Assembly: GCA_051453625.1 (NCBI GenBank)
Contig: JBOZIK010000001.1
Span: forward strand, 139,121,285-139,144,487
Length of the DNA: 23,203 nt
Source of the DNA: Welwitschia mirabilis
Taxonomy: Eukaryota; Gnetophyta; Gnetopsida; Welwitschiales
Direction of reading: 5' to 3'
Position numbers and translations under genes: made by a program. Under the pieces are notes generated by a model. It was not told where the DNA came from. It did no database searches and was given only the letters and a program-made list of their open reading frames with translations. Each line of letters begins with the position of its first letter. Position 1 is the first letter of the stretch. Below are positions 1-9,329 of this stretch, piece by piece.

Positions 1-954
1 ATCTAATATCTTAATATTATAAATTTAAAATTTACATATTTTTGTTAATGGAAATACATGAAATGAAATAAAGTACATGATTAATTGAAAATAGATATAA
101 TAGAAAACAAAAATAAAGTTGCTTGTCTTTATTCATTTCAAAATGATTCTTTCTCTTTGATCATGAACTATCATTTTCAAGGAGGTGGTCTAGCTTCATG
201 GACTAGCCAAGAGTGTCTACCTTCTAGATATCTTCTATAAGATCACCAAGTGGCTAGATTGGGCNNNNNNNNNNTATAAAAAACCTAATCATATCCTATG
301 GCTTGATAAGGTCATCCTTTTGATGTGGACCACAAGTTGTAAGTTACATTTAGATCTCTTCCCTAAAGATCATACCTCTTGAACGAGCAGTTATAAATTT
401 TCACATAATTAATAAATCCTTTTAGTACTCACATTAACTCATTTGGTTAGGAAATATAGCTTTATTTCATTAACACTAGTGTTAATTACAATTTCAATGG
501 CCACTTCTTAACAATGGGTTTCACAAAATGTGATAGTCACAAAAATGGAGATCATAGAAAAAGAAATGATCTAGAAACTAGTAGTCAAGTTGTGATTGGA
601 ACATGAACACTAAGAAACTAATATTTAAGTCTTCACAAAGGGAAAATGTGGAAATATTTGTTCAAATTATGTCTTTTGTGCATAACAATTTTCCCATGTC
701 CTTTGATGGAGGAAGTTACAGATAAAAAATCAAAGGACTTCTTAGCCACATACTAGAAACCATAAAGGATTAATTCATCTTGCAACACAATTACAAGATT
801 ACATAAAAATGATAAATGGTGTAAACTAACATAGAAAAAAGGATTTACATGATTAACAAATATAACATGATTAAAAGGAGAAGTAGGCATAGTTGACCTA
901 GAAATCTAAAGCTATAATGGAGACAAAATTCCCATTCATATAAACGAGATTCTT
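1..954. other. AT-rich intergenic DNA with a 10-N gap
   Basis: No reading frame, RNA gene or recognisable repeat was found on either strand. The stretch is AT-rich with few CpG dinucleotides. An assembly gap of 10 Ns lies at 265-274, and its edges share no obvious sequence. Confidence 0.5.
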
Positions 955-1640
955 ATGCCTTCGTTATCTCCTAAACTAACCAATTTTGTCTATTCTGATT
1001 TTCAGGAAAGAATAAAGGCATATCTTAAACTTTTAAATAAAAACAAATTCATGTGTATGTTTGATGAGGACAATCAAATGGAATCATTACAATTAGATAG
1101 GATAAATTTAAAAATGGTGAAAAAGTTGTATAAAGCATTTGTTAAAGCCTACATATGTTGTATTATCTATCATGATTGTATTCTAGAAGTAACTTGGATT
1201 TCTTTACAAGAAACTTACTTAGAATTATGTAAGAGTGAAGAAGCATCATGGTCATTTTTAAACCATGAGAATCTCACAACACAAGCTAAAGACTTGCAAA
1301 AGTGCTTTCTGGGATGCTATTCTTGACAATAGTGCTTTATGTCTAAACACTGTTAAATCTCCTATTTTACATTCAACAAAAGAATAAAAACAAATAAATC
1401 AATTTTTATCCAAGTTACTGAAAGCTAAAGAATCATGTTGGGACTCTTTTCCTAAACAAATCCACCATTATGCATTTTCAGCCAAAACGAAGTGTCTTTT
1501 AAATGCTTGTGTACTCATCTCTTAAATAACAATTTTAACTATTGTTATTTCTCTTATTTCAGAGTTACAACATTTGTTAATATGTTTAAGATTTTATTTG
1601 GACAATCTAACAATGCTATTTGATTAAAAAGATGATATTG
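955..1640 (+). pseudogene. Relic of a plant helical protein, UPF0496 (DUF677) or BPS1-like
   Basis: An ATG at 955 opens a 123-codon frame. Similarity to plant helical proteins continues after a frameshift near 1300-1310 into the next frame, where the text reads FWDAILDNSALCLNTVKSPI. This resembles the W/F-x-D-x-x-x-DxS...LC..LKS helix of UPF0496/At14a-like and BPS1 proteins. An LEVTW..L....LELC segment precedes it, as in those families. In-frame stops follow at 1385 and about 1523. The next part (CLLNACVLIS, then ITILTIVISLISEL) is hydrophobic and could match the C-terminal membrane segment of UPF0496 proteins. A frameshift and at least two stops mean it is not functional as read. Choosing between the two families is not possible by eye; an unrelated helical protein is the alternative. 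Confidence 0.35.
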
Positions 1641-2740
1641 AAAATTACCTTGGTTATCTCTTTAGTGAATATTTTGTTAATATCATTCCTATCTTTACCA
1701 ATCAAATGATCCAACAAAATTTTCAATTCCATAAACAATGGTAGAAGATTCATAAGATGATAAAGCCTTAGTTTCACAAACGTTATTTTGATTACATTTT
1801 TAAGGTATCATGGGTTAAGTGAAGTTGGGGCATGCCAAATTTGGAACTTTTAATAATTCTACCTTCCCTAAAGTAAAACCAAAATGATCACCCACATTAA
1901 TAATTTAATTATTCTGAAAGCTTCATACAAGTTCTAGTGCCAAACAAGATATCCACAAGTTGAAAACCATGACCCCCTATGTAAAGGACAAAGCGCACCA
2001 CCAATTGGACTACCTTCCCCTTGATAATGTTTAAATAAAATTGTTTTTTATCATTCTTATCTTATGATAATTTAATATTAAATTCTTAGTAATTTGTCGT
2101 TTCTTGTTTTTAGAGTTCTAAAGTTATCATAAGCTTTTTATGATTTCAAATTTGGTGTTTAACTTATCTATAGTTTAAGGAAAAGATCAATATATCTTGA
2201 TGAATTTGTTTTATAATTACACTAAAATTTCTAACTTTTTATTAAATTTGAATCACTCAATTTATAATTAAGTATTGGAGAAAACTCATGTCAATGCATT
2301 ATGTATATATAGAAAAACTTTGTAATGATGGAAATAGTTACAAGTAGAAATCTTTGCTTTTCATTTACCCTATGTATTGAGGTTAATCACTCTTTCTAAA
2401 AGATCAACATTTACTAGTGGATACAGCATAGTCGGTTTGATGTTTAGGGGTGATAAGCTTAATGTCCTGGGTTAGAGTGTTATAGTGTATGAAGTAGAGT
2501 TTCATGAAGTAGATTGGATTGTGGGTTTACCTTAAAGAGTTTCTCTAAACCTAAAATTTGATTCTGTAAGATTTACGTACCACTGACCACTCCTACGCTT
2601 TCATCCGATCAAACAGATTAGAGAAGTAATAAATACACTATACTTTCGTCAATTTAACTTAAAAAGAGCATAATACTTGGGCTAAAACAACTGAAGCAAA
2701 ACCCTTTGTTCTGAAAATTCACCGAACAATTCTTAAAAAC
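1641..2740. other. AT-rich stretch without a recognised gene
   Basis: I see no supported gene, RNA or repeat here. CpG is scarce up to about 2560 and becomes more frequent towards the CpG-dense block that follows. Confidence 0.45.
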
Positions 2741-2986
2741 CTGAAGTTAACAGGAGTGTCGATTACGATCATCTTTTCGCACGGAGATGCGTGTTAGCAG
2801 AGAAGAAAGGAGAGCAGAAAACGAACGCTGCTACTGACACTAGGCATTAATGGATGATGCAGACCTTTCATCATTCAACACAAATATTCACATTTCTGCA
2901 GATTACACACCTATTAACGGTTAATAAACTTGATCGCTTGAAATCTTAGCCAGAAGTAAAATTTCGGGGCGTTTAAAGAGCAGAAT

Positions 2987-4263
2987 CTACAAGAATTCAT
3001 GTCCACGGTCAGCTTGTGCGAAGGCCGCGTCCAAATTGAGATCAAACGGAAGCACCGCCTTCAATGCGCGCTTCTGCTCCTTGTCCACCTCGGCGTCATC
3101 GGTATNNNNNNNNNNTCTTATCGTTGCGGTTATGTGGGAGCGGACAAACCGCGGCTTCGTCTTGTCTCATCACTCTTTTCTCTGGGATTTTCTCCGTCTT
3201 CCTTTCCCGATCGAAATCCCGCAACTCGAATCCCATATTCCAGAGCGAGTTCTTGCTGGCCGGACGGACGTTCTTCTGATGGTCGCAGCTACTTTTCTTC
3301 TTGAGCCGTCGGAGCCTCTTAACGACTGCGAAAAACTCTTCCACATCTCTTGCTTCATCGTCCTCGGCTTGTCTCTCAAGACGCCGNNNNNNNNNNNNNN
3401 NNNNNNNNNNNNNNNNNNNNNNNNNNNNNNNNNNNNNNNNNNNNNNNNNNNNNNNNNNNNNNNNNNNNNNNNNNNNNNNNNNNNNNNNNNNNNNNNNNNN
3501 NNNNNNNNNNNNNNNNNNNNNNNNNNNNNNNNNNNNNNNNNNNNNNNNNNNNNNNNNNNNNNNNNNNNNNNNNNNNNNNNNNNNNNNNNNNNNNNNNNNN
3601 NNNNNNNNNNNNNNNNNNNNNNNNNNNNNNNNNNNNNNNNNNNNNNNNNNNNNNNNNNNNNNNNNNNNNNNNNNNNNNNNNNNNNNNNNNNNNNNNNNNN
3701 NNNNNNNNNNNNNNNNNNNNNNNNNNNNNNNNNNNNNNNNNNNNNNNNNNNNNNNNNNNNNNNNNNNNNNNNNNNNNNNNNNNNNNNNNNNNNNNNNNNN
3801 NNNNNNNNNNNNNNNNNNNNNNNNNNNNNNNNNNNNNNNNNNNNNNNNNNNNNNNNNNNNNNNNNNNNNNNNNNNNNNNNNNNNNNNNNNNNNNNNNNNN
3901 NNNNNNNNNNNNNNNNNNNNNNNNNNNNNNNNNNNNNNNNNNNNNNNNNNNNNNNNNNNNNNNNNNNNNNNNNNNNNNNNNNNNNNNNNNNNNNNNNNNN
4001 NNNNNNNNNNNNNNNNNNNNNNNNNNNNNNNNNNNNNNNNNNNNNNNNNNNNNNNNNNNNNNNNNNNNNNNNNNNNNNNNNNNNNNNNNNNNNNNNNNNN
4101 NNNNNNNNNNNNNNNNNNNNNNNNNNNNNNNNNNNNNNNNNNNNNNNNNNNNNNNNNNNNNNNNNNNNNNNNNNNNNNNNNNNNNNNNNNNNNNNNNNNN
4201 NNNNNNNNNNNNNNNNNNNNNNNNNNNAAGACGCCGCTTGGGCTGCACTTTCTGTGGTTCCAT
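2987..4263 (-). CDS. NIMIN-like NPR1/NIM1-interacting protein, interrupted by two assembly gaps
   Basis: On the minus strand an ATG at 4263-4261, in good context (A at -3, G at +4), opens a frame whose pieces 4263-4237, 3386-3116 and 3105-2987 add up to 417 nt: 138 residues plus a TAG stop. This needs the 841-N run to be collapsed on the 9 bp shared by its edges and the 10-N run to be empty; both are inferences, but the frame then stays open throughout. Residues about 9-40 are charged and contain VEEFFAVVKRLRRLKK (24-39), like the DxFFK-type box of NIMIN1/2. Residues 57-68 (LWNMGFELRDFD) resemble the W..xF..EDF box of NIMIN1/NRR. The C-terminus has LPFDLNLD (118-125), an EAR-like DLNL repression motif. 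Family members are single-exon nuclear proteins of roughly 100-140 residues that bind NPR1 and restrain salicylate-induced PR gene expression. Base composition differs sharply from the surrounding repeats. The call rests on motif order and size; an unrelated small EAR protein is the alternative. Confidence 0.62.
3106..3115. other. 10-N assembly gap inside the NIMIN-like gene
   Basis: If the Ns are simply removed, the minus-strand frame reads through without a shift (...NRNDK then NTDDAEV...). With the 10 Ns kept, the downstream part falls into a frame that soon meets a stop. Ten is probably a placeholder length. Confidence 0.6.
3387..4227. other. 841-N assembly gap with identical 9-bp edges
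   Basis: The last nine bases before the gap (3378-3386) and the first nine after it (4228-4236) are both AAGACGCCG. This is what overlapping contig ends look like when a scaffolder leaves Ns between them. Merging the edges puts the ATG at 4263 in frame with the NIMIN-like body. Confidence 0.65.
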
Positions 4264-4527
4264 GCTCCCAAAGATTAGAGCTACAAAAGCAGAGCCAGCG
4301 TTGTTTTTCTGGCTCTGCAGTGTAACCGAAACAAATGGCTTGGATTCTTCGACTTGCGCTTCGTTTATGGCTGTGGGGCGCTGGGCAGGCGGTAATAAAG
4401 TAAAAGAAAAAGGAGCTGTCCTTGCGTGGCTTCAACTTTGAGAAACCTCTACGAAACTGCGGAAACGGGATTCCGTCGTCGTCTACGGCTATCCTTCGCC
4501 CAGACACCCTCCTCATACCCTCTTTTA

Positions 4528-4794
4528 TTGACTGTTTACTCCGCTCCGTAATTCTTTTACAATATCTTATCACGTGGTATCTCGAAGGTTTATTAAGTCT
4601 AATAATTTGAGTGGAAAGACATGGTTTCTATAATATTTTAAGTGTTAAGAACGGTTGTTGTTGATGACGGGTTTTGCGTTTTAAGTGTTTAAAAAGTTGA
4701 CATTTATGTTTGTCGTGTTGCTATCGTGGTCAAGAACATGCGTGGACTGCCCATAAGTCACCTAAAATAAGTTTTTATGGTTTTGAGGATTGAC
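4528..4794 (-). promoter_or_regulatory. W-box core cluster and G-box upstream of the NIMIN-like gene
   Basis: Upstream of the minus-strand ATG lie TTGAC W-box cores at 4528-4532, 4697-4701 and 4790-4794 (plus strand) and 4729-4733 (minus strand). A palindromic G-box CACGTG is at 4571-4576, about 310 bp from the ATG. WRKY factors bind TTGAC and bZIP/bHLH factors bind CACGTG. Four cores in about 270 bp is more than the one per 512 bp expected by chance, but such short motifs are weak evidence. No convincing TATA box was found; an AT-rich TATTATAG-like string near 4628-4640 is possible. Confidence 0.3.
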
Positions 4795-5183
4795 ACGTTT
4801 AACAACACACGTCTACCTTTTAATAGAGCTTTTCTCATATTCTTTTATGGATTAATTTAATAGTTTAATGTAGAACGAGTTATGAGATTTCGGTAAACTC
4901 TATGCTTTATTGGTTTAATAATGGGTGGCACAATTCCCTAGCGATTTAATGTTTTTAATGCTTTCCATTAGGTCCAACGCTTAGGATTAAAAACGTTAAG
5001 CATGTACAGCGTGACCCCGAAAACCCCTTTTCCAGCTAATCCCGAGGCTCGCAGGCGTGATCAGTGGCGTCAGGACGATGACATCAGCAGCGTAGTGTCC
5101 GTTTGTACGAAACCGGTGAAAGCGAGAAAAGATATTCGCTGTCAGCGTAGTTTAACGTAACGTGTACGATGACTGCAGTGACG
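4665..5183. promoter_or_regulatory. TGACG (as-1 / TGA factor) cores upstream of the NIMIN-like gene
   Basis: TGACG cores occur at 4665-4669 and 5179-5183 (plus) and 5068-5072 (minus, read as CGTCA), with a near-palindromic TGACATCA at 5079-5086. TGA-class bZIP factors, the DNA-binding partners of NPR1, recognise TGACG. They lie about 400-920 bp upstream of the ATG. None forms the closely spaced pair of a classical as-1 element. Confidence 0.25.
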
Positions 5184-5416
5184 TTGTGTTTGCGCTCCCC
5201 TTAAACGATGGCGACTTTCCTGCTGCTTTTGCCCTCATCCGTCCTCCGTGCGTTGCTTCCGTTATAATTTTCAACGGAAAAATGCTTGAGCATCTGAAAG
5301 GAGGGATTTTATTCAGAGAGTGGAATATCACCGTACAGTTTTTTACCATTACTTTCTTTGTATGTGATCAACATTCATCATTTTGGTCACCATCTTATCC
5401 TTTTGGCTGGAATTAG

Positions 5417-6039
5417 ACACTTTTACCATCTTATGATATACCATGCTTTTCAAAGAGAATATATACAATACAACATGTCTTCGAAACATGATATCTACAA
5501 ACATTAGTATAAAAATGGTATTCATATTCTTTTAGTTTTTCACATTTTTCAAAATCCAAGGATTATTCTTTTTCATTTTGATATAATCTAGTCAACAATA
5601 CATGATTACAGATCACAAATGAGACATAGACGTTATGTATGTGGTTGATTCTGAGACTAGGGAGGGCCACCAATAGTTTTTCATCTTGTGAAGCAAACCA
5701 ATAACCCTAGTTGCATTCCATGAACCTCATAAACAAAAAAGGAAAAGGACATGAAAGTACATTCATTGTGTTGTTTGGTACACTTCATCTTTCTCATTAC
5801 TTCACACGGCACTATCTTATAAAGCATAATTGATATTAGCTGTCCTCAAATTTTTAATATTAGATGCCTAACAGTAAAAGCTAAATCATTTGATAAAATT
5901 GAACATGATAAGTTTGGAAATGAAAATCTAAGAACGAATAACGTTTTGGACATATGATTTTGTAAGGTTTATAACTTTCAAATAAATATCCAATAGATTT
6001 TTGAAATGTCTTAATCTATATTCATGAATTGCTAATAGT
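5417..6039. other. AT-rich spacer
   Basis: No coding frame, RNA gene or recognisable repeat was found. CpG frequency falls back to the low genome-wide level here. Confidence 0.45.
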
Positions 6040-6134
6040 ATAAAAGTCTAACTAAATAGTTTGTGTGGGTGATCACGATGGTTGTACTTGAAGCAAGGTA
6101 CAATCGGTAAAAGTTTCAAGTTCACATTCCTTTA
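6040..6134 (+). repeat. Partial copy of the SINE body found at 6963-7156
   Basis: The stretch around GTGATCACGATGGTTGTA (from 6070) aligns with the stretch around GTGATCATAATGGTTCTA in the SINE (from 7078). Similarity extends about 25 bp upstream and about 50 bp downstream, ending in a shared ACATYCCTTT. No tRNA-like head is recognisable upstream, so the copy looks 5' truncated or too diverged. Confidence 0.45.
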
Positions 6135-6962
6135 CATGTTTATAAAATCATTTTCATTGCCAATTAGTTTTAAACAATCCAAATCAATAGTATCTACAAA
6201 ATTTGTAAAGTAAACTACGTATTTTACAAGTTTTTCTTTTGTTAACAAGTGTGTCTGTAGTTTCTTAAGCCTTTTATTTGCAAGTGCAAGCTATATGGGA
6301 TTAACTTATTCTTACTAGAAATTCTTATTCAATTTGCTTAGGATACGAGTCATACATGCGTGTGTGTTAGGCTCATAAGAATCACATCAAAAGCCATTAC
6401 TATGGTGGAAATCGAAACCTATTAGTAAACCCACTTATCAAGCTAGGTAGGGGAAGAACTATCCAACAATCTTCCTACCAATTTGTATGTTAGGGGTCCT
6501 TCTTCTCATTCACATTTCAAGTGCTTGTATGAATAAGGAAGGCACTAAGTTCAAAGCAAGCTAAATTTATACTTTTAACATTAATTGTTAAGTAATTTGA
6601 TGGATTTCAAAAAACTTGTATCTTTTAAATTCATTAAATTTTTTGAATAATTAAACTCATTATACTACATAGTAAAATTTTATGTCTAACAATAAAGTTT
6701 ACTTACCAAGTTATTAATGAGTGAAACTTTAGAGATTTTCTTTGAAGCATTTATAATAGTTAATGCTCATGATAAGTAATATGGTATGTGCCTCTCCAAC
6801 TAGAAACATTGGTTTAAATAAAAATCAAATTCATTTTTTAAAGAAATCATAATTGAAACATAATTAATGAATACAAATATTAACAAGCTTTTTGACTAGT
6901 ATTCATTACCCATCAAAGGAGTAAGTATAATAATCAAATAATTATCTTTCACTAATAGAATA

Positions 6963-7156
6963 TTAGTTCAACCAGAGAGACATTTATCTTTGATGTAATA
7001 GATCATGGGTTTAAGTCCTAAAATGGCTTGATTGACATATTTTAAGGTCTTAGACATAATTAAACCATTTATATGAGTGATCATAATGGTTCTAGTCCTA
7101 AAGGGGAGGTATGGTTACTAAAAATTATGAGATTAACATCCCTTTCCCACATAGTT
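6963..7156 (+). mobile_element. tRNA-derived SINE
   Basis: The first 56 bp read like a decayed tRNA gene. TAGTTCAACCAG at 6963-6974 fits an RNA polymerase III A box (TRGYNNARNNGG), and GGTTTAAGTCC at 7008-7018 fits a B box (GGTTCRANTCC), with normal tRNA-like spacing. No tRNA 3' half follows. Instead there is an unrelated body that recurs at 6040-6134. This head-plus-body arrangement is typical of plant tRNA-derived SINEs. The 3' end is uncertain, and no target duplication was seen. Confidence 0.55.
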
Positions 7157-7449
7157 ATCTTTTCCTTTTTTAGTATTGGCTTTTATTATCCTTATAAGTG
7201 ATGAGTTTTTTTAGTTGTTTTATATTATGAATGATATTTAATATGAGCATTGAATTTTAAAGGAAATGTAAATAAATGAAAAAAGTATTTGAAATGAATA
7301 AATATTTACTCTTCACTCTAGAGTTACAACCTTTATTTATTTTTTTATTAGTTTAATTAAGGTTTTAATTCTAAAAATTATGATTCCATGTTTAGATTTA
7401 TGAATTGGTTGATTTTTCTTTGTTTAAGTTAGTTTTATTTATAGGATTA

Positions 7450-7927
7450 GGATGTAATATCTTGTAAAATCCATAGGAGATTAAAAAAATAAAGAGAAAG
7501 AACATTTTAAAATGAAAATACTTCACTTTTTATTAACTAAATATAATAGAGCTTTCTTTAATTTATAAGCAAGTACATGCTAAAATGAAGCTAAATCTAA
7601 TTAGAGAGGACTGGAGATAACAAAAGGAAAAAAATATATTAAGGAAATAATCCTTAATTTGTAACTACCTAAATTGAACTAAATACTAAAATGGGAAATT
7701 TATAACACTAACTTGGAGAGAACTCTAGGTGCATAGACAAGGTGATGAAATAACTACCTAATTTGACCTTACATACTAAACTAAACTAACTCTCACCTAG
7801 ATGAGTAAGATTCCACCATATATCACAAGGATATGAGATAAGATAAAACAAGGTAAAACACTAAGATTAGTAATATCATTCTAACCTGAATAGCAGGATC
7901 ATCATATATGAATTATTATGCCTTAGA
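7450..7927 (-). repeat. Candidate 3' LTR of the older minus-strand copia element
   Basis: On the minus strand, sequence past the polypurine tract starts TTCTAAGGCATAAT, which looks like a decayed LTR start. The far end (left on the plus strand) is not visible; 7450 is only a working limit. I could not find a matching second LTR near 17850-18450, so the LTR call rests on its position after pol and the PPT. Confidence 0.3.
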
Positions 7928-7930
7928 AAT

Positions 7931-7939
7931 TCCCCCTTT
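7931..7939 (-). other. Polypurine tract of the older copia element
   Basis: The minus strand reads AAAGGGGGA, a typical plus-strand priming tract of plant LTR retrotransposons. It sits about 280 bp beyond the end of the RNase H reading and directly before the putative LTR start. Confidence 0.5.
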
Positions 7940-8214
7940 AGTATGGATATATCTTCTCTTCTAAGAAATTTGGAGTCCCTAGAGAAAAACTTAGGAATGT
8001 AACCTATAATAACAACATCTTTAAAAATGAGGAGTTATACAAGGAAACTACTTCATATAGAAGTATTTAATTTATTGCTATGCATTCCATAATAGTAAAA
8101 CTTAAATATACTACACATCCCATAGTACTGGGATTATGGAAGGATTTTATAGAGACTCCAATAATCAAATAAACCCACTATGAATAACAAAGAAATGAGT
8201 TACAAGAAGTCACA

Positions 8215-8724
8215 ATCAATCTAATTTTGGATTGAAAGTGATGATACTTTTCTTGACTAAGCACATTATTAAAATATCAGTATCCTTTTCTGTGGTCACA
8301 TAGTATATTGAAGTATTTACTTACTTGTATGTAAGTCCTCTAATTTTATGAACCTCCAACTTGAAAGCTTGTTATCCTATCATATTGCATTAGATATTGT
8401 ACTATTTATATGGTGAGTAATTATCAATGAAAAACTTGATTACTCCAATTTGCTTCAAGTTCACTGATTCTAGAAGTTTTCTTAATCATTCAATTTTTTT
8501 GCATACTTTAGAGGCAATACTATATTTTGATTAAGAAAAACGACTGAGCTATAAATTTTTGATGCTTAGATCACCGATACATGCATCATTATCTTTGAAG
8601 GCTAGTGATCATAGTTGACACTATGATGTTTTCGAATATTTAGAAATTCTATAGTAGAATACGCCTTTAAAAAATTGGAAGTTTTTTCTATATGTAAGAT
8701 CTAATTCTTTTTTAATCAAAAATT
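8215..8724 (-). pseudogene. Copia RNase H fragment, left part of the split older element
   Basis: Read on the minus strand from the edge of the inserted element, the text runs KKELDLTYRKN, FKDNDACIGDL, then CKKIE. These match the KGTLDLG.., GYSDNDWAGDL and SWxSKKQ segments that open copia RNase H. After it come LRKLLESVNLKQIG and FFIDN, matching WLRxLLEEL..KQ and the conserved xxxDN. The end, VLSQEKYHHFQSK, matches the family's FTKALxxEKFxxFRxxLG terminus. The reading crosses frames and stops, so it is dead. It continues the RT at 14082-15110, showing that 8725-14069 is an insertion. Confidence 0.72.
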
Positions 8725-9261
8725 TGTTGTATTATGAGCCTTAATTATCTCTTTCATATTTTTTTATAAGTTTAGATTTATCCAAGTTACTTATTTGTCC
8801 TGAATTATCATAAACAAAAGAATCTTGTATTTAAAGTAGTAAATATCAGAGCATTTCTATTTTAGAATCATATCCAAAGTAGTATATATTAGAGCATGTC
8901 TATTTTTGTGTATTGCCTAAAATAGCAAGTGATAAAGCATGTCTATTTGAAGAATTTCATTATTTAATGTAATCTCTAGCCCTTTTTGCATGAAAGCAAA
9001 TGATAGCTAGTTATGGACTAGAATTCTACTATTCTCTTATAGAGCTGTGTTGCAATTTCTTTTATTTTTCTGTTTCATATGTAATAATAAAGGTGAATTC
9101 CATTTTCCATGGAGTTAGATGACTTGTGAAATCATAGTAAATATTAGCGTGTCTTATCTTTTTATTCTTTCTTATTGCACATTATTCTTTTCATTGTTCT
9201 TATATTGTTCATTGTTTTGTTTCATAGATTATCAATTTGATGTAGTTTTTTTCACTATGCT
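8725..9261 (+). repeat. 5' LTR of the inserted copia element
   Basis: It starts TGTTGTATTATGAGCC and aligns along its length with 13515-14069. Shared landmarks are the TATGAGC start, CTCTTTCAT, CCAAGTTA, the triplicated 43-bp unit, TTATAGAGCT (TATA-like, about 9038-9044) and AATAAAGG (polyadenylation signal, 9086-9091). It ends near ATGCT at 9261, probably a decayed CA terminus. Confidence 0.78.
8833..8961 (+). repeat. Three tandem 43-bp units in the U3 of the 5' LTR
   Basis: Units begin at 8833, 8876 and 8919, each with AAARTAG at the start and AGCATKTCTATTT in the middle. The spacing is exactly 43 bp both times. They lie about 80-200 bp upstream of the TATA-like site, where LTR enhancers usually sit. 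Confidence 0.7.
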
Positions 9262-9291
9262 CTGAGTTTTTTTTCCCTTGTTTTAAATAAT

Positions 9292-9303
9292 AGGTATCAA
9301 AGT
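9292..9303 (+). other. Degenerate primer-binding site (initiator tRNA-Met type)
   Basis: AGGTATCAAAGT differs at three of twelve positions from TGGTATCAGAGC, the usual plant copia PBS complementary to initiator methionine tRNA. It lies about 30 bp after the apparent LTR end, farther than usual. Confidence 0.55.
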
Positions 9304-9329
9304 AGGAAGTTGTATGATATGTTGTTAAA

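Larger units (their letters stand above)
2740..5330. other. CpG-dense island-like block
   Basis: CpG dinucleotides are frequent throughout this block, for example around 2760-2830, 2960-3380, 4228-4580 and 5040-5240. They are rare in the roughly 18 kb that follow. The block contains the NIMIN-like gene and its upstream region. In methylated plant genomes, CpG survives mainly where DNA stays unmethylated in the germ line, so the block is best read as a gene-plus-promoter island within decayed repeats. Boundaries were judged by eye. Confidence 0.55.

Noticed and set aside
2999-4325. Plus-strand frames of 101, 429, 325 and 363 codons
   Set aside because: They are antisense to the NIMIN-like gene or are held open only by Ns.
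3170-4573. Minus-strand 467-codon frame
   Set aside because: It is mostly Ns and its two ends lie in different true frames once the gap is collapsed.
5152-5416. Overlapping 65- and 84-codon frames on opposite strands
   Set aside because: CpG-rich upstream DNA keeps frames open; no family resemblance and no supporting context.
6360-6450. B-box-like GGTTTCGATTTCC on the minus strand, a possible second SINE or tRNA
   Set aside because: It has extra bases relative to the consensus, and the nearest A-box-like string is too close for a tRNA head.
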